This document shows positions 38,871 to 45,416 of a stretch of DNA of 45,416 nucleotides, piece after piece. Below the pieces are notes generated by a model that was given only the letters and a program-made list of their open reading frames with translations, did no database searches and was not told the origin of the DNA. A program made the position numbers and the translations under genes. The stretch comes from Anaerolineae bacterium (GTDB lineage: Bacteria; Chloroflexota; Anaerolineae; UBA4142; SHND01), in NCBI GenBank assembly GCA_021463195.1, contig JAJTXZ010000036.1, positions 1 through 45,416 on the forward strand. Reading direction: 5' to 3'. The number at the start of each line of letters is the position of its first letter. Position 1 is the first letter of the stretch.

Positions 38871-40844
38871 CTAGTGATACACGTACATGACGCGCGTAAA
38901 CCAAAAACTCAACCCAACCCAAATTACATACGCGAGATAAAATACCAGCGCCGCGTACGCCGCGTACGTCCATTTGCCGCGCGTCGTCAACCACGCGCAA
39001 CCGATACCGACGCCCAACGCCAACGCGGGCAGCGCATAAACATTGTAACGCACATAAATACCCGCAAATTGCGCGATGGCGACAAACAGCGCCGCGCTGA
39101 GAAACCACGCCAAGAGCGCGCGCTGCAACAACGGCGCAATCTGTTTCCAACCGACCGCCGTGCCTGCCAAGCCGCCAACAATCACCGCCGCGCTGATAGC
39201 AACCGGCACTTTGGCGAACGCGAGCGTGCCTGCGACGCGCAAACCGCCGCCGAATTTTTTCTGCAGCAGTCCGACAAATTCATTCCACAACAATCCGGTG
39301 AAATCCACATAGTACAACGCAAAACTCAGCGCAATCCCCGCGACGATTGCCAACGCCAACGCGCGCGCGTTTTGCCGCGCGGCTGCGTCCGGCGCCCACA
39401 GCCACAACGCGAGCGCGAACGCGGCGAGAAACGCGGTCATCACAATCAAGTTGCCAATGTGACTGACGCCCGCGCTGAAAAATAAAAATACAATGCCGAG
39501 CCACACGCGGCGATCGCGCAATTTTGGATAGCCGCCCAAGACGACCGCGATTAACGCGAGTAAAAGCCATTGACTATAAATATTGGGCAGATTACCCGCC
39601 GACAACATCAAAAATGGAATCGGCGTAAATTGATACACCAACGCCGCAATCCACGCGACAAAATTGGCGCGCGCGGTAAATTTAAACGCGAAAAAAGCGA
39701 GGAAAAAAACGGTTGTCGTATCAAACAGCGCCGCCGCGATTTTTAAAATCAAATACAGGTTTTGAAACGCCACACCGACGGGCGCGAGAAATACATAATA
39801 GCCGGGCGCAAACGGAATATCGAGATTGCCAAATTCGGGCGACGAAGTGAGAAAATATAAATCACCTTGCAAGATGCGTTCCCAGCGATGCATCTGGTAC
39901 AATAAATCGGATGAAATAAATTGCGGATAAAACGTCCCGCCCAATTTGAGCGCGAGCGCGATGAAAAAAACGAGCAGCGTCGGCGTCAATTCCGCGCGCG
40001 TCACGGTCAAGCCGCCGAGACGATATAATCGCGGCGTCAGATACGCGCTCGCGACGGCGAGTAGCGCGCTTGCCGCGAAAATTAACGCCAGCGTCGGCGA
40101 AAAAATCGTGAGATAGATGCGCCAAAACATCAAGAGCGCGGCGAACGCGCCGAGCAGCGCGACCGCCGCAAGCGCAGACCAACGACGCGTCACGCCCAAA
40201 TTCGTCAACAAGAGATAGACCGTCAACACCGCCAGCGTCAACGCCGCGAGTTGCGCCGGCCCGGGCCGCACAATGCGATTGAGCGCGAGCGGGCCGGTCG
40301 TTTCCCATTGTCCATTTTGCCAAGCGACGGGTTCAATCAAAATTTCGCGCACCGCGGCGCGCGATTCTTGAATCGCTTTGGGTTTGTTGACTTTATGCGG
40401 GTCCGCGGGGCGCGCGAAAAAATGAATCACCCAGTTAACCGCGTCAAATGCCGCGCCGTCGCTCACAATATACGCGTCAGTTTGCCATGCGGCTGCCAGC
40501 GCGCGGTCGTCCAATGGTTGACCTTGCGCCGTCACCGTCACGCGCGTCGCGCGCTGCGAATTGGCGCGGCGCATTGTAATGGTCAGCCGACGCGCGAAAC
40601 CGCCGCCGATGCCGGGCAGCACAATCATCGAATTAGTGCGCGTGAGCCGAAATAACGTCCCGTCGTCTTTTTGCGGCGCTTGAAAATTGACCGCGTACGG
40701 ACGATCCAGCGCGCCGCCCACTTGAATTTGAATCGGCAGGACGACTTGATAAGCGAGCGTCAACACCGCCAGCGACCCCAAGCCCAAGAGATAGAGATTG
40801 CGGTCGCGCAAGAGCGTCGTCAGCCAAGCGAAAAATTTTATCAT
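38871..40844 (-). CDS. Large multi-pass membrane protein, GT-C-glycosyltransferase-like
   Basis: A 657-residue protein with a single N-terminal TM helix, an extracytoplasmic beta-rich domain (about residues 35-185) and then about twelve TM helices. The first large loop after the second helix has SSDLLYQMHRWERILQGDLYF with an acidic residue following a short helix, as in GT-C enzymes that use lipid-linked sugars. The segment LSAGNLPNIYSQWLL and the closing YVRYNVYALPALALG also resemble this superfamily. There is no DUF assignment I am sure of. The start is the ATG at 40844 (MIKFFAWLTTLL); an upstream in-frame ATG would add nine basic residues. It heads the - strand run that continues with DUF4012, phosphohexomutase and DUF2723. 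Confidence 0.7.
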   Translation of the reverse strand: MIKFFAWLTTLLRDRNLYLLGLGSLAVLTLAYQVVLPIQIQVGGALDRPYAVNFQAPQKDDGTLFRLTRTNSMIVLPGIGGGFARRLTITMRRANSQRATRVTVTAQGQPLDDRALAAAWQTDAYIVSDGAAFDAVNWVIHFFARPADPHKVNKPKAIQESRAAVREILIEPVAWQNGQWETTGPLALNRIVRPGPAQLAALTLAVLTVYLLLTNLGVTRRWSALAAVALLGAFAALLMFWRIYLTIFSPTLALIFAASALLAVASAYLTPRLYRLGGLTVTRAELTPTLLVFFIALALKLGGTFYPQFISSDLLYQMHRWERILQGDLYFLTSSPEFGNLDIPFAPGYYVFLAPVGVAFQNLYLILKIAAALFDTTTVFFLAFFAFKFTARANFVAWIAALVYQFTPIPFLMLSAGNLPNIYSQWLLLALIAVVLGGYPKLRDRRVWLGIVFLFFSAGVSHIGNLIVMTAFLAAFALALWLWAPDAAARQNARALALAIVAGIALSFALYYVDFTGLLWNEFVGLLQKKFGGGLRVAGTLAFAKVPVAISAAVIVGGLAGTAVGWKQIAPLLQRALLAWFLSAALFVAIAQFAGIYVRYNVYALPALALGVGIGCAWLTTRGKWTYAAYAALVFYLAYVIWVGLSFWFTRVMYVYH

Positions 40845-40945
40845 GTGATTTGAGGCGCGCCTACGCCGCAACCGATTATACGCGACATCGCGTGCATGGC
40901 GAATGCTTGCGCGCGGCTAAAAATGCTCTTGGCGCAAGCCAATGT

Positions 40946-40951
40946 TATAAT
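40946..40951 (+). promoter_or_regulatory. -10 box of maf, near-leaderless
   Basis: TATAAT, 11 nt before the ATG at 40963. No Shine-Dalgarno lies between. Confidence 0.5.
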
Positions 40952-40962
40952 TCGTTTTCGCT

Positions 40963-41607
40963 ATGACCAAACAAATTGTGTTGGCTTCCGCTTCGCCGCG
41001 CCGCCGCGAATTATTGAAACAACTCGCCATTGAATTTACAAGTGTCGCCACTGACATAGAGGAAACTCAACTGCCGGAGGAACACGCGCCAAACATGGTC
41101 GCGCGTTTAGCGCGGCTCAAAGCGCTCGCCGCGCAGCGCCAATTTCCTAACGCGCTCGTCATCGCCGCCGATACGGATGTGGAACTCGACGGCGCGATTT
41201 TGGGCAAACCGCGCGATGCCGCCGACGCGCGCGCGATGTTGACCGCCTTGCGGCAGCGCGCGCATAATGTGTTTACGGGTTTCACCATCGCCGACGGCGC
41301 GCGCTGCGAAACAGAAATCGCGCACACGCGCGTATTTATGCGCGATTATTCGGACGCCGAAATTACGACATATATCGCTAGCGGCGACCCGTTCGACAAA
41401 GCTGCGGGCTATGCGGCACAGCATCCGGACTTGCGCCCCGTCGCGCGCGTGGACGGTTGTTTTGCCAATGTGATGGGCATGCCGCTGTGTCGTTTGTATC
41501 ACGCGCTCGAACGTCATATCGAAATGCCCGCGCCGCGTTTAGAATGCTTGGCGCACTCGGAGCGCGATTGCAGCGTGGAAAAAACGCTGTTTCAAGTCAA
41601 AAGTTAA
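40963..41607 (+). CDS. maf: Maf-family nucleoside triphosphate pyrophosphatase
   Basis: A 214-residue house-cleaning enzyme that hydrolyses non-canonical or dTTP/UTP-type nucleotides to monophosphates. LASASPRRRELLKQL at the N-terminus, the catalytic Asp in AADTDVELDG, GKPRDAADARAML, VFTGFTIADG and DPFDKAAGYAAQ are all present. The C-terminal part is about 20 residues longer than usual: after HALERHIEMP the chain continues with PRLECLAHSERDCSVEKTLFQVKS. The last codons (FQVKS and stop) lie in the 7-nt array that continues to the helicase gene, so array growth may have extended the protein. The start ATG has a -10 box 11 nt ahead. Confidence 0.9.
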   Translation: MTKQIVLASASPRRRELLKQLAIEFTSVATDIEETQLPEEHAPNMVARLARLKALAAQRQFPNALVIAADTDVELDGAILGKPRDAADARAMLTALRQRAHNVFTGFTIADGARCETEIAHTRVFMRDYSDAEITTYIASGDPFDKAAGYAAQHPDLRPVARVDGCFANVMGMPLCRLYHALERHIEMPAPRLECLAHSERDCSVEKTLFQVKS

Positions 41608-41650
41608 ACGTTGGAATCTTTAACCTTTAACCTGAAATCTTTATTTATGA
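41589..41650. repeat. Heptad array joining maf and the helicase gene
   Basis: From about 41593 the sequence reads as 7-nt words such as CAAGTCA, AAAGTTA, AACGTTG, GAATCTT, TAACCTT, TAACCTG, AAATCTT and TATTTAT. It includes the last maf codons and stop (41605-41607) and runs to the helicase ATG at 41647 with no Shine-Dalgarno. Confidence 0.7.
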
Positions 41651-44034
41651 ATTTGCTCTCTCAACTCAATCCGCAGCAGCGTCAAGCGGTCGAAATGGTG
41701 GATGGGCCCGTGCTGGTGCTGGCGGGCCCCGGTTCCGGCAAAACGCGCGTATTGACCTATCGCATCGCGTATCTATTGGAAGAAGTTCGGCTCGCGCCGC
41801 ATAATATTCTCGCGGTGACGTTCACCAACAAAGCGGCGCGCGAAATGCGCGACCGACTCACGCAGCTCGTCGGCCCTGATAAATTGCGCGATTTAGCCAT
41901 CGGCACGTTTCACGCCATTTGCGCGCGCTTTTTGCGCCGCGACGGCGAAACGGTTGGTCTCGCGCCGGGCTTTGTGATTTTTGACGATGATGACCAAGCG
42001 AAACTGATTCAAGAAATCGTGCGCGAGCAAAATATCAATGACAAGGTATATCGTCCGGGCCAAGTGTTGGGCGCGATTTCCAAAGCGAAAAATGAACTGA
42101 TTGGGCCCGAGCAATATGTGCCTACGACGTATTGGCATGAAGCGGTGGGACGCATTTATAAACGGTATCAAGAAAAATTGTTGGACAATAACGCGGTGGA
42201 TTTTGACGATTTGCTCATTTACACCGTGCAGCTGCTGCGCGACCATCCCGCCGTCTTGCAAAAATATCAGCGCCGTTACGCCTATTTGCATGTGGACGAA
42301 TTTCAAGACACCAACATGGCGCAGTATCTCATTGTCAAACTGTTAGCAGACAAATATAAAAATATTTTTTGCGTGGGCGATGAGGACCAATCCATCTATG
42401 CCTGGCGCGGCGCGGATTATCGCAATGTGACGCGGTTTCGCCAAGATTTTCCCGACGCGCGCGTATTTTTGCTGGAACAAAATTATCGTTCGACGCAAAC
42501 GATTTTGGATGTGGCGCAAGCGGTCATTCGCCGCAATCCGACGCGCACGCACAAAAAATTGTGGACCGAAAATCCGGACGGCGTGCCGATTACGATCATC
42601 GAAGCGTACGACGACCGCGAAGAACCGCAGTTGGCGGCGCAAGAAATCAATCGCCTTTTGGCGCAGGGCCAGTACAAGCCCAAAGATTTTGCCGTGTTTT
42701 ATCGCACCCGCGCGCAGTCGCGTATTTTGGGCGAAGAATTTTTTCGGCGCGGCATTCCGTACAAAGTCATCGGCGCGCGCGGCTTTTACGAATTGCGCGA
42801 GGTCAAAGATTTGTTGGCGTATCTGCGTTTGCTGCATAATCCGCGCGATACCGTTTCATTCAATCGCATTTTGAATGCGCCGCCGCGCGGCATCGGCAAA
42901 CGCACGCACCAAGATTTGGTCAAGGTCGCGGAAAAATTGGGCGTGTCGCCGGTGACCGCGTTGAAAATGTTGCGCGAGAGTGAAACGACCGACGCGGCAA
43001 ACGCGCCAGCGGATGACACCGCGGCAAACGCGTTCCCTTTCGCGAATTATTTTGATACGCGGGCGCGGCGCGCGTTAGTCGCGTTTTTTGATTTGTTGGT
43101 GGAATTGAATCACTTGAAAGGCGAGTTGACGCTGACGCAATTCTTTGACGCGCTCGTGGAAAAAATCGGTTACCGCGATTATTTGGTGGATGGGTCGAAA
43201 GAGGGCGACGATCGCTGGGATAATGTGATGGAATTGCGCAAGGCGACGCAAGAGCATGGCGCGTTGGAGCCGGACGCCGCGCTCGCCGAATTTTTGGAAA
43301 CCGCCGCGCTGGTGTCCGATGTGGACGCGCACGACGCGAACGAGGGCGTGGTGGTCTTGATGACGCTGCACATGGCTAAAGGTTTGGAATTTCCCGTCGT
43401 CTTTATCACGGGGATGGAGGAAGGAATTTTTCCGCACGCGCGTTCGTATGACGAAGCGCACGAGATGGAAGAAGAGCGCCGACTGGCATATGTCGGCATT
43501 ACGCGCGCCAAAGAAAAATTATATTTGTTGTACGCATTCCGCCGTTCCACTTTTGGCAATCAGTATGAACCCACTGAACCTTCGCGTTTTCTCACTGATA
43601 TTCCGCGCGAGCTCGTCAGCGCCAAAAGCGGCGAAAAACGCAATACCTATGACGATATGCTTAACGCGCGCAAGTACAAAGCAATGACGACATGGGACAA
43701 TAACGCTAAAACCGAACTGGTTGATAGCGATTCGCGCAAAAAAGACGCGGCGCCGCCGCGTGCGACAGCGCCCAAAAAACGCGCGAGCGCCGACGTGGCG
43801 GATGAAACTGAAACGCGCAAATTGGGCGCCGCGCAAAGTTCATTCGCCGAAAAACCGAAAGCGACGCGCGCGACCGAATGGCGCGGCGGCGATAAAGTTT
43901 CGCATCCGACCTTTGGCAACGGCACGATTATTACAAGCAAAATCGTCGGCAATGACGAAGAGCTCCAAGTCGCGTTCGAAGGCGCGGGCGTAAAACGTTT
44001 GCTGGCGGCGTACGCGAAATTAACGCGGCGCTAA
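41647..44034 (+). CDS. pcrA: UvrD/PcrA-type DNA helicase
   Basis: A 795-residue superfamily-1A 3'-5' helicase. Motifs in order: Q-motif LNPQQRQAV, Walker A LAGPGSGKTRVL, Ia FTNKAAREMRDRL, II VDEFQDTN, III GDEDQSIYAWRGAD, IV LEQNYRST, V LMTLHMAKGLEFPVVF and VI YVGITRAKEKLYL. The C-terminus has a charged linker and the tudor-like domain (WRGGDKVSHPTFGNGTI) that binds RNA polymerase in PcrA. It acts in nucleotide-excision repair and removal of stalled complexes. The ATG at 41647 (MNLLSQLNPQQ) is chosen because the upstream in-frame TTG lies inside the 7-nt array. It probably shares its transcript with maf. Confidence 0.95.
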   Translation: MNLLSQLNPQQRQAVEMVDGPVLVLAGPGSGKTRVLTYRIAYLLEEVRLAPHNILAVTFTNKAAREMRDRLTQLVGPDKLRDLAIGTFHAICARFLRRDGETVGLAPGFVIFDDDDQAKLIQEIVREQNINDKVYRPGQVLGAISKAKNELIGPEQYVPTTYWHEAVGRIYKRYQEKLLDNNAVDFDDLLIYTVQLLRDHPAVLQKYQRRYAYLHVDEFQDTNMAQYLIVKLLADKYKNIFCVGDEDQSIYAWRGADYRNVTRFRQDFPDARVFLLEQNYRSTQTILDVAQAVIRRNPTRTHKKLWTENPDGVPITIIEAYDDREEPQLAAQEINRLLAQGQYKPKDFAVFYRTRAQSRILGEEFFRRGIPYKVIGARGFYELREVKDLLAYLRLLHNPRDTVSFNRILNAPPRGIGKRTHQDLVKVAEKLGVSPVTALKMLRESETTDAANAPADDTAANAFPFANYFDTRARRALVAFFDLLVELNHLKGELTLTQFFDALVEKIGYRDYLVDGSKEGDDRWDNVMELRKATQEHGALEPDAALAEFLETAALVSDVDAHDANEGVVVLMTLHMAKGLEFPVVFITGMEEGIFPHARSYDEAHEMEEERRLAYVGITRAKEKLYLLYAFRRSTFGNQYEPTEPSRFLTDIPRELVSAKSGEKRNTYDDMLNARKYKAMTTWDNNAKTELVDSDSRKKDAAPPRATAPKKRASADVADETETRKLGAAQSSFAEKPKATRATEWRGGDKVSHPTFGNGTIITSKIVGNDEELQVAFEGAGVKRLLAAYAKLTRR

Positions 44035-44053
44035 AACGTTTTGCGTAATCAGG

Positions 44054-44059
44054 TATAAT
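44054..44059 (+). promoter_or_regulatory. -10 box of the HemL-like gene, leaderless arrangement
   Basis: TATAAT, 6 nt before the ATG at 44066. A transcript would start at or next to the start codon. Confidence 0.55.
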
Positions 44060-44065
44060 AAACGC

Positions 44066-45391
44066 ATGAGCATTTCTCTCGACAATACGACGCGTTCCTA
44101 TGAATTATTCAAGCGCGCGCAAGAGGTGGTGGCAGGCGGCGTCACTTCGATTGTGCGCGGGCCTTCGGCGGGCTGGCTGCCCTATCCGCCCGTCATTCAA
44201 CGCGGCGATGGTTCACATTTGTACGATGTGGATGAAAACGAATACATTGATTATGTGATGGGGCATGGGCCCTTGATTTTGGGACATCGGCCCAAAAATG
44301 TGACGCAAGCCGTCGCGCAAGCGATTCTCGATTATGGCAATATGTTCGCGCTGCCGTACGAAATGGAACGCGTCGTCGCCGAAAAAATCCGCGACCGTTT
44401 TCCTTCGATGGAGTTGCTTAAATTCAACAACTCGGGTTCGGAAGCGACGCATTGCGCGGTGCGAATGGCGCGCGCGTTGACAGGGCGCAACAAGATTATC
44501 AAGTTCGAGGGGCAATATCACGGCTGGACGGACGCGGTGGAATACAGCTATCAACCGGCGCTAAAAGATTTGGGTCCGCGCACCGCGCCGCGCACGATTC
44601 CCGCCGCGGCAGGCACGCCGATGGAGTTCGCGCAGTTTGTGCTGACGCAGCCGTGGAACGACGCGGATTTATTGCGCAAAACGCTGCGCGACCATCGTCA
44701 CGAAATCGCGGCGATTATTACTGAACCGATCATGGCGAATTCGGGCGTCATTCCACCCGCGCCGGGTTATTTGAAATTTTTGCGCGAGATCACGCGCGAA
44801 TATGACATCCTGTTGATTTTTGACGAGGTGATCACCGGCTTGCGCGCGGCGCGCGGCGGCGCGCAAGAATTGTACGACGTAAAACCTGACATTACGGTTC
44901 TAGCGAAAGCGTTGGGCGCGGGTTTTCCCGTCGCCGCGTATGGCGGTTCGCGCGCGGTGATGGACGCGGTAGCGCGCGATGAAATTTTGCACGCGGGGAC
45001 GTACAACGCGAATGTGGTGGCGATGGCGGCGACGAACGCGACGCTGGACGAATTGGACAAGCCGGGGACGTACGAAAATTTGGAACGGCTCAGCGCGAAA
45101 TTGGCGCACGGCATTCAAGAAATTTTCGCGCGCGCGAACATTCCTGTCCAAGCGCAACGCGTCGGTTCTTTTTTTCAAACCTATTTTTCGCCGAAACCGA
45201 TTCGCGAATATCGCGACGCGGCGCAGTACGCGGACGTTCAAAAATTTCGCCGCTTTCAGCAACTGCTGCGCGCGCGCGGCGTGCTACTTTATCCAAACCC
45301 GTTGGGACGTTGGTTTCTTTCCACCGCGCACACGAACGCGGATATTGAAGCGACGCTCAACGCCGTGGAAGACGCGGCGCAGGATTTATAA
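44066..45391 (+). CDS. hemL: Class-III PLP aminotransferase, glutamate-1-semialdehyde aminomutase-like
   Basis: A 441-residue fold-type-I PLP enzyme. PEYIDYVMGHGPLILGH-type N-terminal signature, FNNSGSEATHCAVRMARALTG (PLP phosphate), FEGQYHGWTDAVEY, the Asp of LLIFDEVITGLR and the Schiff-base Lys in VLAKALGAGFPVAAYGG are all visible. HAGTYNANVVAMAA then matches HemL-like enzymes. HemL converts glutamate-1-semialdehyde to 5-aminolevulinate for tetrapyrrole synthesis. It is about 15 residues longer than typical HemL, and the second half diverges, so an unrelated amine/ketone aminotransferase in the same clade is possible. No other heme genes are in the window. The start codon is almost leaderless; the gene is followed by 25 bases to the end of the window. 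Confidence 0.78.
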   Translation: MSISLDNTTRSYELFKRAQEVVAGGVTSIVRGPSAGWLPYPPVIQRGDGSHLYDVDENEYIDYVMGHGPLILGHRPKNVTQAVAQAILDYGNMFALPYEMERVVAEKIRDRFPSMELLKFNNSGSEATHCAVRMARALTGRNKIIKFEGQYHGWTDAVEYSYQPALKDLGPRTAPRTIPAAAGTPMEFAQFVLTQPWNDADLLRKTLRDHRHEIAAIITEPIMANSGVIPPAPGYLKFLREITREYDILLIFDEVITGLRAARGGAQELYDVKPDITVLAKALGAGFPVAAYGGSRAVMDAVARDEILHAGTYNANVVAMAATNATLDELDKPGTYENLERLSAKLAHGIQEIFARANIPVQAQRVGSFFQTYFSPKPIREYRDAAQYADVQKFRRFQQLLRARGVLLYPNPLGRWFLSTAHTNADIEATLNAVEDAAQDL

Positions 45392-45416
45392 AATTTTTCG
45401 AGCGGCGGCGTGCGGC

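Overview
This is a 45.4-kb chromosomal stretch of a GC-rich bacterium, most likely a member of the Chloroflexota (Anaerolineae-like). That placement is an inference from gene content (DUF4012 and DUF2723 membrane proteins, a DUF1385 protein, a sortase, a split M16 peptidase pair, a TtuA/TtuB-type tRNA thiolation pair, no outer-membrane genes) and from the very high density of CGCG-rich codons. I see no prophage, no complete insertion sequence, no CRISPR array and no rRNA. I call forty protein genes and one tRNA gene.

Layout. (1) 0.2-8.4 kb: a glycolate-oxidase-type glcD, glcE, glcF set on the + strand. It is broken up by two paralogous AT-richer genes for anchored PsbP-like proteins, an alkyltransferase-like (ATL) DNA-repair gene, a zinc-ribbon gene and a small antitoxin-like gene; an MBL-fold hydrolase closes the region. 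(2) 8.6-12.4 kb: a membrane family-2 glycosyltransferase, a clan-A glycosidase-like lipoprotein and a convergent anchored protein. (3) 12.5-19.9 kb: tRNA-Val(CAC) with two tandem promoters, a GAF/HisKA_3 histidine kinase directly behind the tRNA terminator, a sortase with a small membrane partner, MurJ, and ttuA/ttuB. (4) 19.9-28.2 kb, - strand: a secreted repeat protein; an operon of two M16 peptidase-family proteins, a beta-solenoid membrane protein and isocitrate dehydrogenase; and an upstream operon citrate synthase-cupin-malate dehydrogenase. Three TCA-cycle enzymes therefore sit within 7 kb. (5) 28.5-33.7 kb: cyclase-family hydrolase, a two-TM protein, DUF1385, then folC and ychF. (6) 33.8-40.8 kb, - strand: an envelope-glycan-like run (GT-C-like protein, DUF4012, phosphohexomutase, DUF2723). 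(7) 41.0-45.4 kb, + strand: maf, a UvrD/PcrA helicase and a HemL-like aminotransferase.

The most unusual content lies between the genes. First, at least eleven arrays of degenerate 7-nt (sometimes 8-nt) tandem repeats, many folded into imperfect palindromes, sit exactly at gene boundaries. They run up to the start codons of glcD, ttuA, both M16 genes and the helicase, where a Shine-Dalgarno would be expected. They supply the last codons and stop of glcF, ttuB and maf, and two have expanded in frame inside glcF and the DUF1385 gene. In ttuB the array adds five residues after the C-terminal Gly-Gly that a sulfur carrier must expose. Second, three copies of a 94-bp MITE-like element (11-bp terminal inverted repeats, apparent 8-9-bp target duplications, central palindrome) plus a core-only fragment are dispersed through the window. 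Third, several genes have a TATAAT-like -10 box only 6-11 nt before the start codon and no Shine-Dalgarno, which predicts leaderless mRNAs.
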